Part shown: piece by piece, positions 56,901-64,000 of the stretch
How positions within the stretch are numbered: position 1 is the first letter of the stretch
How the letters are laid out: every line of letters starts with the position of its first letter
Assembly (NCBI RefSeq): GCF_002860355.1
Contig: NZ_NMWU01000015.1
Coordinates: forward strand, 1 to 64,000
DNA from: Bifidobacterium margollesii
GTDB lineage: Bacteria; Actinomycetota; Actinomycetes; Actinomycetales; Bifidobacteriaceae
Length of the DNA stretch: 64,000 nt
Direction: 5' to 3'
Notes under the pieces: generated by a model
The model's database searches: none
The model's input: the letters and a program-made list of their open reading frames with translations, nothing else
Told to the model about the DNA's origin: nothing
Program-made: the position numbers and the translations under genes

Positions 56901-58352
56901 ATGGCAGAGAACAATCTTCCCATCCTCAGCGAAGAGGTCGCGCTGGAAAAGGGTTTGACCACCGAAGCCGCCCGCAAGCGTCCGGTCAAGATCATCCAGT
57001 TCGGCGAAGGCAACTTCCTGCGCGCATTCGTCGACTGGATCGTGCAGCAGATGAACAACAACGGACTGTTCAACGGCAATGTGGCGGTCGTCCAGCCGAT
57101 CGCCCAGGGACGCGCCAAGGAGATCGAAGCCCAGGACGACCTGTACACCGTGATCCTCGAAGGTCTGAAGAACGGCGAGCAGGTGCAGAGCCGCGAGCTC
57201 ATCGACTCCATCAGCAAGACGCTGAGCGCCGTGGCCGACTGGGATGAGTTCCTCGCGCTGGCCGACGACCCCGACACCGAAATCATCATCTCCAACACCA
57301 CCGAAGCCGGCATCGCGCTCGACGACGCCGACTCCTCCGCCGACATCGTGCCGCCGAAGAGCTACCCGGCCAAGCTGGTGCAGCTGCTCAAGCGCCGTTT
57401 CGACAAGGGCCTGCCCGGATTCCTGATCATCCCGTGCGAGCTGATCGCCGACAACGGCACCACGCTGAAGGCCGACCTGATCGAACAGGCCCGGCGCTAC
57501 GGCTACGGCGATGACTTCGTCGCATGGATCGGCGAGGCCAACAAGTTCTGCAACACGCTGGTCGACCGCATCGTGCCCGGCTACCCGCGCGACCGCGCCG
57601 AGGAGCTGTGGAACGAGCTCGGCTACGTGGACAACAACATGGTCAAGGCCGAACCGTTCCTGCTGTGGGTCGTCTCCGGCGACACCGAGGCCATCGACAA
57701 GGCCCTGCCGGCCAAGCAGCTCGGCATCGATCTGGTGACCCCCGAATCCGTAGTGCCCTACCGCGAACGCAAGGTGTTCCTGCTCAACTGCCCGCACACC
57801 ACGCTCGCCTCCGTGGCCCGTCTGGCCGGCGTCGCCACCGTGGGCGAAGCCATGAACGATGAGGACGTTCGTCCGTTCATCGAAAAGGAGATGGCCGAGG
57901 AGATCATCCCGGTGCTTTCCCTGCCGGAGGATGAGCTGAAGGCGTTCGCCGCCGCCGTGCTGGAACGCTACGCCAACCCGTTCGTCAAGCACGCGCTCGA
58001 CTCCATCGCCCTGAACTCCGCCTCCAAGTACGTCACCCGCTGCCTGCCGGTGCTGCTGGGCAACACCAAGGAGGGCCGTCTGCCCAAGCGTCTGGTGCTG
58101 GCCCTCTCCGGTCTGCTGTACACCTACGGCGGATTCGCCGAAGGCAAGGTGGCGATCACCGACAACCCCGACACGCTCGCCAAGTTCGAGGAGGCCGCCA
58201 AGTCCGACGACTATGTGGCCGCCATCCTCGCCGACGCCTCCGTGTGGGGTCAGGATCTCACCGAGGTCGAAGGTCTGGTCGATGCGGTGAAGGCCAACAT
58301 CGAGGCCATCAAGGCCGAGGGCATCCGACCGCTGATCAAGGCGCTCGCCTGA
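56901..58352 (+). CDS. uxaB: Tagaturonate reductase (altronate oxidoreductase)
   Basis: 483 residues from ATG 56901, after GAGGAG. It belongs to the polyol-specific long-chain dehydrogenase family: IIQFGEGNFLRAFVDW near the N-terminus is the NAD-binding region, IISNTTEAGIAL follows, and the Lys-containing catalytic block is around IIPCELIADNG and ANKFCNTLVDRIVPGYP. It reduces D-tagaturonate to D-altronate in galacturonate breakdown. The next gene encodes the dehydratase for altronate, and a LacI gene follows, giving a compact uronate unit. The 250 bases upstream hold no gene and probably the promoter. Confidence 0.93.
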   Translation: MAENNLPILSEEVALEKGLTTEAARKRPVKIIQFGEGNFLRAFVDWIVQQMNNNGLFNGNVAVVQPIAQGRAKEIEAQDDLYTVILEGLKNGEQVQSRELIDSISKTLSAVADWDEFLALADDPDTEIIISNTTEAGIALDDADSSADIVPPKSYPAKLVQLLKRRFDKGLPGFLIIPCELIADNGTTLKADLIEQARRYGYGDDFVAWIGEANKFCNTLVDRIVPGYPRDRAEELWNELGYVDNNMVKAEPFLLWVVSGDTEAIDKALPAKQLGIDLVTPESVVPYRERKVFLLNCPHTTLASVARLAGVATVGEAMNDEDVRPFIEKEMAEEIIPVLSLPEDELKAFAAAVLERYANPFVKHALDSIALNSASKYVTRCLPVLLGNTKEGRLPKRLVLALSGLLYTYGGFAEGKVAITDNPDTLAKFEEAAKSDDYVAAILADASVWGQDLTEVEGLVDAVKANIEAIKAEGIRPLIKALA

Positions 58353-58397
58353 TTCTCGAACGCTTGATTCTAGAAAAAGGACAATGACTCAAGGACA

Positions 58398-59975
58398 ATG
58401 ACTATGGATACGATTCATCTCGATCCGCATGACAAGGTCGCCGTCGCCGCCCGTGATCTGAAGAAGGGCGAGGCCGTGAAGGTGGATGGGCTTGCCGAGC
58501 CGGTCGTTCTGCTTGAAGACGTCGGTCGCGGCCATAAGGTCGCCATCGAGGACATTCCCGCGGGCGAGCAGATCATCAAGTACGGCTATTCGATCGGTCA
58601 CGCCAAGGTCGACATTCCCAAGGGTTCGTGGGTGCACACCCACAACACGAAGTCGAACCTCGGTCCGGATCTCAAGTACACGTACGATCCGGTGCCGGAC
58701 GTCGTCAAGCCGGGCAGCAAGCCCAGCGACCTGACGTTCCAGGGGTATCGTCGCGCCACCGGCAAGGTGGGCGTGCGCAACGACCTGTACATCGTGCCGG
58801 CAGTGGGTTGCATCAACTCGCTGTGCGACAACATCGCCAAGCAGTTCGAGGCGCTGCATCCCGATCGCGGCGCCTTCGACTCCATCATCATCGCGCATCA
58901 TCCGTATGGCTGCTCCCAGCTGGGCGGCGACCACGAGATGACCAAGCGCATCCTGCAGGACATCGCCATGCATCCGAATGCCGGCGGCGTGCTGGTGGTG
59001 GGTCTTGGCTGTGAGAACAACCAGATCCCGCAGTTCAAGTCCGAGATGACTCCGCTGATGGGTTGCTGCGGGGTCGATGACGAGCCGAGCGACGAGGTCG
59101 TCAAGGATCTGCAGGACGGGCTCGTCTACGATCCCGATCGCGTGAAGTTCATGATCTGCCAGCTTGAGGACGACGAGTACGAGACCGCCGCCAAGCTGCT
59201 TGAGGAGATCAACGCGGCCGCGCTCAAGGATCATCGCGAACCCATTCCGATCAGCGAACTGACCGTGGGCGTCAAGTGCGGTGGTTCCGACGGTCTTTCC
59301 GGCGTGACGGCCAATCCGCTGGTCGGCAAGTTCGCCGAATGGCTGGCCGAACAGGGCGGCAAGGTGGTGCTCACCGAGGTTCCCGAGATGTTCGGCGCCG
59401 AGCAGGTGCTGATGGGCCAGGCCAAGGACGAGCGGACCTTCGAGGACATCGTCAAGCTCATCAAGGACTTCAAGGACTACTTCCGCAAGTACAACCAGCC
59501 GATCGGCGAGAACCCTTCGCCGGGCAACAAGGCAGGCGGCATCACCACGTTGGAGGACAAGTCCCTCGGCTGCATCCGCAAGGGCGGCAAATGCGAGGTC
59601 ACCGACGTGATCGCGTACGGGCATCAGGCCACCGAGCCGGGTCTCACCCTGCTGCAGGCGCCCGGCAACGATCTGGTCGCATCGTCCGCGCTGGCCAGCG
59701 CCGGTTGCAACATCGTGCTGTTCACCACCGGTCGAGGCAACCCGTACGGCACCTACGTGCCCACGTACAAGGTCGCAACGAACGTGCCGCTCGCCACCAA
59801 GCATTCGCGCTGGATCGACTTCAATGCCGGTCGTCTGCTCAGTGAGCGTATGGACGACGTCCTGCCCGACTTCATCGAGGATGTGATGGCCACCGTCAAC
59901 GGCGAGGAGATCACGCGCAACGAGGAGTACGGCATGCACGAGATCGCCATCTTCAAGGACGGCATCACCGAGTGA
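58398..59975 (+). CDS. uxaA: Altronate dehydratase
   Basis: 525 residues from ATG 58398 (AAGGA upstream, within a short duplicated AAGGACAATGACT segment). The N-terminal SAF-like domain (KVAVAARDLKKGEAV, GYSIGHAKVDIPKGSWVHTHN) is followed by the catalytic part with RNDLYIVPAVGCINSLCD, HPYGCSQLGGDH, GLGCENNQ and CGGSDGLSGVTANPLVG. Conserved Cys and His residues bind iron in the family. It converts D-altronate to 2-keto-3-deoxygluconate. UxaC, KDG kinase and aldolase are not in the window. Confidence 0.95.
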   Translation: MTMDTIHLDPHDKVAVAARDLKKGEAVKVDGLAEPVVLLEDVGRGHKVAIEDIPAGEQIIKYGYSIGHAKVDIPKGSWVHTHNTKSNLGPDLKYTYDPVPDVVKPGSKPSDLTFQGYRRATGKVGVRNDLYIVPAVGCINSLCDNIAKQFEALHPDRGAFDSIIIAHHPYGCSQLGGDHEMTKRILQDIAMHPNAGGVLVVGLGCENNQIPQFKSEMTPLMGCCGVDDEPSDEVVKDLQDGLVYDPDRVKFMICQLEDDEYETAAKLLEEINAAALKDHREPIPISELTVGVKCGGSDGLSGVTANPLVGKFAEWLAEQGGKVVLTEVPEMFGAEQVLMGQAKDERTFEDIVKLIKDFKDYFRKYNQPIGENPSPGNKAGGITTLEDKSLGCIRKGGKCEVTDVIAYGHQATEPGLTLLQAPGNDLVASSALASAGCNIVLFTTGRGNPYGTYVPTYKVATNVPLATKHSRWIDFNAGRLLSERMDDVLPDFIEDVMATVNGEEITRNEEYGMHEIAIFKDGITE

Positions 59976-60090
59976 TTCGCCGGTGCCGGATGGTTCGGTG
60001 ATACCGGATGATTCGGCACCGCCGTTGATTTCCGCGGATATTGGTAAGGAGCCGCGATACGCTGAACGACGTTTTCCTTTGATCGGTTAT

Positions 60091-60124
60091 ACGCCCCGGG
60101 TCTGTGTACCCCCGGGGCGTTTTT
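60091..60124 (+). terminator. Rho-independent terminator after uxaA
   Basis: ACGCCCCGGG at 60091-60100 pairs perfectly with CCCGGGGCGT at 60111-60120 across a 10-base loop and is followed by TTTT. Confidence 0.92.
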
Positions 60125-60270
60125 CGTTGTCGTCGGTCAGTCTCGGCCCACAGGGAGGAAGCCTCCTCTCGCGACACTCGTGGAGCGTCGATCAGGCCAT
60201 GTCGCGGCGTTCGGGGTTCAGCCGATTAGACTTGAGACAGGTTACGACTGACTTTAATGGAGTTTGGTAA

Positions 60271-61254
60271 ATGAAGAAGGTTACCATTCGCGATGTTGCG
60301 AAAGCCGCGGGCGTTTCACCGTCCACCGTGTCGAGAGCGTTTTCGATGCCGGGAAGGGTGAGCCCGGAGACCACGAAACGTATCTTTGCCGTGGCGGACG
60401 AGCTCGGATACCATGAGATTCCCGTCGAATCACGTCCGAATACCGGGCACAAGGGGCTGATCGCCATCATCGTGCCGGATATGACCAACCAGTTCTTCAC
60501 CGACATCGTGCGCAGCGTGCAGCAGGAGTGCGCCAGACAGGATGTGGGTCTTCTGGTGTGCGAGTCTCGCGAGTCCGCGTCCCGGGAGCGCAAGGCGTTC
60601 GACAGGGCCGTCTACTATGCGGATGGCGTGATCCTCGCTTCCAGTCGCATGCCTGATTCCATGATCCGCAAATGCGCGCAGGTCAAACCGGTGGTGGTCA
60701 CCAATCGCATCATTCGCGGCGTGCCCAGCGTGGTGAGCGACATCTCCACCGGCATGCGGCAATCCGTGCAGCATTTCAAATCCCTGGGCTTCGATCGAAT
60801 CACCTACCTGGACGGTCCCGCGCATTCATGGTCGGCCGGCGTGTGCTGGAACGAGCTGACGAAAGCATGCACGGACGAAGGCGTGCGCATCAAACGGCAT
60901 TGGCCCGGATGGCCCACCTATGAGGGCGGATACGCGTTGGTGAGCGACTATCTGCGAAGTCCCACCGGCGCGGTGCTGGCCTACAACGACATGATGGCAT
61001 TGGGCTTCATCGCCGGTATGCGCAAAAGCGGGTACGAATGCCCGGAATCATATTCGATCATCGGCATAGACGACGACATCGTCGGCAAGCTTGCATGGCC
61101 CGCGCTCTCGTCCATCTGCCGATCGACACGCATGCTGGGCGTCAAGGCCGCGCAGATGCTGCTGGCTCGGTATTCCGGCGGCTCCACGGAATCCGCGCTG
61201 CAGAGCGTGCCAACCAGACTCGTACTCCGAGACAGCACCGGCAAGCGTCCATGA
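60271..61254 (+). CDS. LacI-family regulator, probably of hexuronate genes
   Basis: 327 residues from ATG 60271, with GGAG about ten bases upstream. The N-terminus reads VTIRDVAKAAGVSPSTVSRAF, a canonical LacI headpiece, and ELGYHEIPVESRPNTG is the hinge. The effector domain has AIIVPDMTNQFFTDIVRSVQ, VLAYNDMMALGFIAGM and YSIIGIDDDIVG. It lies just downstream of uxaBA but beyond a terminator, so it has its own promoter. Regulation of uronate use is inferred from position only. Confidence 0.92.
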   Translation: MKKVTIRDVAKAAGVSPSTVSRAFSMPGRVSPETTKRIFAVADELGYHEIPVESRPNTGHKGLIAIIVPDMTNQFFTDIVRSVQQECARQDVGLLVCESRESASRERKAFDRAVYYADGVILASSRMPDSMIRKCAQVKPVVVTNRIIRGVPSVVSDISTGMRQSVQHFKSLGFDRITYLDGPAHSWSAGVCWNELTKACTDEGVRIKRHWPGWPTYEGGYALVSDYLRSPTGAVLAYNDMMALGFIAGMRKSGYECPESYSIIGIDDDIVGKLAWPALSSICRSTRMLGVKAAQMLLARYSGGSTESALQSVPTRLVLRDSTGKRP

Positions 61255-61341
61255 TCCGGGCAGGAACGTGGTATAACCATGTGAGACTACACGTAGAGCA
61301 GTCGAACAGGCCCGAAACGGGCTTCGAAGAAAGAGGAGACC

Positions 61342-61722
61342 ATGCCACTGCCCAAACCGCCGGAGGATTCCGGATACAGCCCCTCCCATGCCGACGAACT
61401 CGCCCGTGCGCACGGTGCCAGCGAAGCCGATCTGGCTTCGGCCAAGGCGTTCGGCGAGGAACTGAGCCTTCATCACGCATGGGGGTTGCCATTCAATGGA
61501 TACGCCAACGCCGCCGGCTACGGGTACGTGCAGGAGCCGACGCTGGCCGTGGCGCAGGACGGGTGGGACTCCCACGAGGCGTTCGAGAAGCTAAGCTCCG
61601 GCGCCCAGATCGCCGTTGTATACCACAGCCTCGAACGCGGTCACGACATCGACCGCGAGTCCGCCCGTAATTTCCTCAAGCACGAGCACGGCATCATCAT
61701 CCACGGCAACCAGCCGTACTGA
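61342..61722 (+). CDS. Small conserved protein of unknown function
   Basis: 126 residues, RBS AGAGGAGA before ATG 61342. It is hydrophilic with no signal peptide or membrane segment; GLPFNGYANAAGYGYVQEP in the centre is Gly/Tyr/Ala-rich and the C-terminal third is His-rich (LKHEHGIIIHGNQPY). I recognise no catalytic motif. It follows the LacI gene by 87 bases and may share its transcript. Confidence 0.75.
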   Translation: MPLPKPPEDSGYSPSHADELARAHGASEADLASAKAFGEELSLHHAWGLPFNGYANAAGYGYVQEPTLAVAQDGWDSHEAFEKLSSGAQIAVVYHSLERGHDIDRESARNFLKHEHGIIIHGNQPY

Positions 61723-61729
61723 TCCGGCG

Positions 61730-61763
61730 GAACGATCAAGGGCACTGAACGATCAAGGGCACT
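61730..61763 (+). repeat. Two-copy 17-base tandem repeat
   Basis: GAACGATCAAGGGCACT occurs twice head to tail just downstream of the small conserved gene. No function evident. Confidence 0.85.
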
Positions 61764-61816
61764 GGATATTCGGATCGCCCCCGCGTCGCCCCTGATCGCC
61801 GGCCGCTCTCATCATA

Positions 61817-61858
61817 ATGAAGGCGGAGGCCCGGCAATTCCGGAGCCTCCGCCTTCAT
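61817..61858. terminator. Bidirectional terminator between convergent genes
   Basis: ATGAAGGCGGAGGC at 61817-61830 pairs perfectly with GCCTCCGCCTTCAT at 61845-61858 across a 14-base loop. It can end transcription from both the small protein gene and the convergent GH43-like gene. Confidence 0.88.
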
Positions 61859-61874
61859 GTCGATCAGGCCGATA

Positions 61875-63173
61875 TCAGCGATAATCGGCGGAATTCAGGG
61901 TGCGAACCCCGCTGACAACCACCTTGGTGTCCTCGGAACCAAGCTTCGTGCCATCCTTCGCATGGAACACCGAACCCTCGTCGAGCACGCGCACACTGAG
62001 CTGATAGTCGCCGGTTCCCAGCAGCGGGCCGATGAACATCGCACCGTTATAGCGCGTAGGCGCATAGAACGTGAACGGCTGCGAAAGCACCGGAATGCCG
62101 CGACTATCGGTGATCTCCACGTTCGCATACCCGCCATGGCAGGAGGAGGAGCCGAGGATCACCACGCGACCCTCGCCATCGATGTCGAACGGCAGACGAA
62201 TCTCCTCACCCACATGATTCGAATTCAGCTTCGCCGGAATCAAATGTCCGCTGAGCAGCACCTGCGACGCCGAACGCGGATCCCACGCCGGCCAATACTC
62301 CGGAATCGACAGGCTGGTTCCGCTCACAGCCAGCGGCAGTATCACCAGCGAGGCGGCCGACGCCTGATGCGGATACGACCAACGGTCTCCGATATACACC
62401 GGCACCGTGGAACCATTCGCCACCTTCAGCGGGAACACATACGAACACTGGGAATTCCACGTTCGCGTGCCCTCTGGGGCGAACGTTCCCTGAGCGGTCC
62501 ACGGGCCGCTGATCTGCGGAGCGCTGTAATAGTAGTTCTCGTTGCTGTCCCAGGCTGTCTTGCCCGAGAACAGCGCGAAATACGTGCCGTCGATCTTCGT
62601 GAGCACGGGGGAGGAGCTGCCCGGAGCCATGCCCTTGACCACCAGTTCGGCCGCCGACGTGTAATCATCCGACAGACGATAGATATCACCCTCGCAGAAC
62701 ACGGCGTACGCGGTGCCGTCCTCCTCCTGGAACAGGCCGAGATCCCCCTTACGCAGCGGAGCCTCCTCGTATTCGAAGGCGCCGAGCAGCTGGTACTCGC
62801 CGTTGATCGTATCGCTCACCGCCACGCAGGTGATCGGGTCGGTGTGCTTCTTGTTGTCCGTGCGGGCCAACAGCACATACTTGCCGGTGTTCGGATTCCT
62901 CAGCACCTTCGCGCGCGAACCGATGCGACGCGGGCCGAGCAGCGAAGTCTCCTCGGTCTGCGGGGCAAGGATGATGCGTTCGAAATGCCAGTGGGCCAGA
63001 TCATCAGACGAATAGCAGGCGAAACCGCCGAAACCGTTGCCGTCGTCGGTCTTGCGCTCGCCGATGAGCCAGTAGCGTCCCCCGTCCTCGATGATGGAGG
63101 CGCCGTGTGCGTTTACCGTGTGCCGTTCGTCGTCGAACCAAGGCACGCCATTGTAAATAATTGGTGTTTCCAT
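61875..63173 (-). CDS. GH43-like glycosidase (subfamily near exo-beta-1,3-galactanases)
   Basis: 432 residues. The five-bladed propeller start VNAHGASIIEDGGRYWLIGE matches the AHGG..GRYYWYGE pattern of galactan-type GH43 enzymes, and later repeats follow (FACYSSDDLAHWHFERIIL, VPVYIGDRWSYPH). A C-terminal beta domain (VVILGSSSCHGGYANVEITD) follows. ATG 63173 has AGGAGG only one or two bases away, an unusually short spacing. No signal peptide, so it would act inside the cell on an imported oligosaccharide. It is divergent from a GPH transporter 100 bases away, which is its likely supplier. The exact linkage is unknown. Confidence 0.8.
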   Translation of the reverse strand: METPIIYNGVPWFDDERHTVNAHGASIIEDGGRYWLIGERKTDDGNGFGGFACYSSDDLAHWHFERIILAPQTEETSLLGPRRIGSRAKVLRNPNTGKYVLLARTDNKKHTDPITCVAVSDTINGEYQLLGAFEYEEAPLRKGDLGLFQEEDGTAYAVFCEGDIYRLSDDYTSAAELVVKGMAPGSSSPVLTKIDGTYFALFSGKTAWDSNENYYYSAPQISGPWTAQGTFAPEGTRTWNSQCSYVFPLKVANGSTVPVYIGDRWSYPHQASAASLVILPLAVSGTSLSIPEYWPAWDPRSASQVLLSGHLIPAKLNSNHVGEEIRLPFDIDGEGRVVILGSSSCHGGYANVEITDSRGIPVLSQPFTFYAPTRYNGAMFIGPLLGTGDYQLSVRVLDEGSVFHAKDGTKLGSEDTKVVVSGVRTLNSADYR

Positions 63174-63273
63174 ACCTCCTACTGTAGAACCGTGTGCGGA
63201 TCACCGTGTGATTGACGCGGCACAACCGGCAACAGATCGGCGGAAAATCAGCGGACTGAGTATTCTTATCCGC

Positions 63274-64000
63274 GTGAAAACGAGAGACACAGGGAAGATC
63301 AGCCTCGCCAATGCCGTAGGATACGGCATCGCCGACTGCTACGGCGGTGGCGGCCCCACGCTCACCGGCACCTACCTCGCCGTGTTCTGGACCCATTTCT
63401 GCGGATTCGACATCGGCACCGCCCAGGGCATCATCGGCGGCGCGGCGGTGGCCAGCGCGGTGTGCGCGATTCTGTTCGGCCTGCTGTCCGAACGGTTCTA
63501 CCTGTTCCGTCTGGGGCGCCGGTTCGGCCGACGTCGGTTCTTCATCATGCTGTGCTCTCCGCTGGTGCTCATCACCCTGCTGATGTGGGTGCCGGGATTG
63601 CCGAAACCGATCTACTTCGCGGGGTACGTGCTCTATATCGTGCTGCTGCAGATGTTCGGCGTATGCTACGCGGCTCTTCCCGGTGAGATGACCCGGGATT
63701 TCGCCGGGCGCTCGCTGCTGTCCACCGTGCGGCTGCTGATCAGCGGCATCTCCACGGCCGTCATCCCGATGTTCGCCAGCTGGGTGCTCACCCGATTCGG
63801 GGAGAACAATGTCCATTCGTATCAGCTGTTCGCCACGGTGGTCACGGTCTGCTTCGCCGCAGTGGCGTTCATCAGTTCGCGGGTCACTTGGGAGCTCACT
63901 CCCGAGGAGGCCGGCTACGGTGAGGACGAACTGGCCAGACGGCGTGCCGCGGCGCATCGGCGCACTGCCCGCGAGATCATTCAGGCCATCGGCCGTGTGG
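63274..64000 (+). CDS. GPH-family sugar transporter, N-terminal part (runs off window)
   Basis: 242 residues are inside the window; the gene continues to the right. GTG 63274 follows TATTCT (63261-63266) by seven bases, a leaderless arrangement. The protein begins MKTRDTGKISLANAVGYG and shows several membrane segments, FWTHFCGFDIGTAQGIIGG, a basic loop LGRRFGRRRFF and LPGEMTRDFAGRS, as in GPH/MFS_2 symporters. It is divergent from the GH43-like gene and probably imports its substrate. Confidence 0.85.
   Translation, partial: MKTRDTGKISLANAVGYGIADCYGGGGPTLTGTYLAVFWTHFCGFDIGTAQGIIGGAAVASAVCAILFGLLSERFYLFRLGRRFGRRRFFIMLCSPLVLITLLMWVPGLPKPIYFAGYVLYIVLLQMFGVCYAALPGEMTRDFAGRSLLSTVRLLISGISTAVIPMFASWVLTRFGENNVHSYQLFATVVTVCFAAVAFISSRVTWELTPEEAGYGEDELARRRAAAHRRTAREIIQAIGRV

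Noticed and set aside
58389-59939. 516-residue antisense frame over uxaA
   Set aside because: The sense frame is a full altronate dehydratase; the antisense lacks any motif.

Overview
The window is GC-rich actinobacterial DNA that reads as a Bifidobacterium or a very close relative. The inference rests on several traits found together: a polyphosphate-type ROK glucokinase, an unusually long NAD-dependent DNA ligase with an insert after the zinc finger, a type-2 IleRS behind a translational-type T-box, GPH sugar symporters beside intracellular glycosidases, LacI-type local regulators, and leaderless-looking promoters. No rRNA, tRNA or CRISPR array was recognised.

Layout. 1-1210: remains of two ISL3-type elements, one cut by the window edge and one with its catalytic centre deleted. 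1399-15563: a rhamnoside/plant-glycoside locus. A LacI gene, a GH78 and a GH3 run leftward. A DUF5060/DUF5605-type TIM-barrel hydrolase, a large unfamiliar alpha/beta hydrolase with a PKD-like tail, a GPH symporter and a second GH78 run rightward. A GTAGAA-N2-TTCTAC palindrome lies in front of both arms. None of the enzymes shows a signal peptide, so the likely logic is import of an intact glycoside followed by stepwise intracellular trimming.

15544-18770: riboflavin uptake, with RibU behind an FMN riboswitch and a single-polypeptide EcfA-EcfA'-EcfT energising module. 18837-26153: aminotransferase, class II aldolase, histidine phosphatase, a triosephosphate isomerase with a ~210-residue extra domain, an MFS carrier and polyphosphate glucokinase. 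26297-28810: a GT-C-like membrane protein. 28867-32985: a second FMN riboswitch with an intrinsic terminator and a complete ribD-ribE-ribBA-ribH operon, so the cell appears able both to make and to import riboflavin. 33090-40945: a large TPR-like protein, a repeat-rich spacer with a candidate leaderless small protein, ligA and mrp. 41022-45548: a MarR gene with symmetric operators and a heterodimeric ABC exporter with one degenerate ATP site.

45785-51044: a surface-glycan cluster of two GT-C-like membrane proteins and a GT2 transferase. The second half is visibly less GC-rich and has an 11-G homopolymer between divergent genes, a candidate phase-variation switch. 51117-56488: a small alpha/beta hydrolase, an ADP-ribosylglycohydrolase, and T-box-controlled ileS. 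56901-61254: altronate (galacturonate) catabolism, uxaB-uxaA with a LacI regulator. 61875-64000: a GH43-like enzyme divergent from a truncated GPH transporter.

The best candidates for something little described are the alpha/beta hydrolase-PKD protein inside the rhamnosidase locus, the TPI C-terminal domain, the pentapeptide-repeat small ORF before ligA, and the poly-G switch. All function assignments come from reading motifs by eye; no database search was run.
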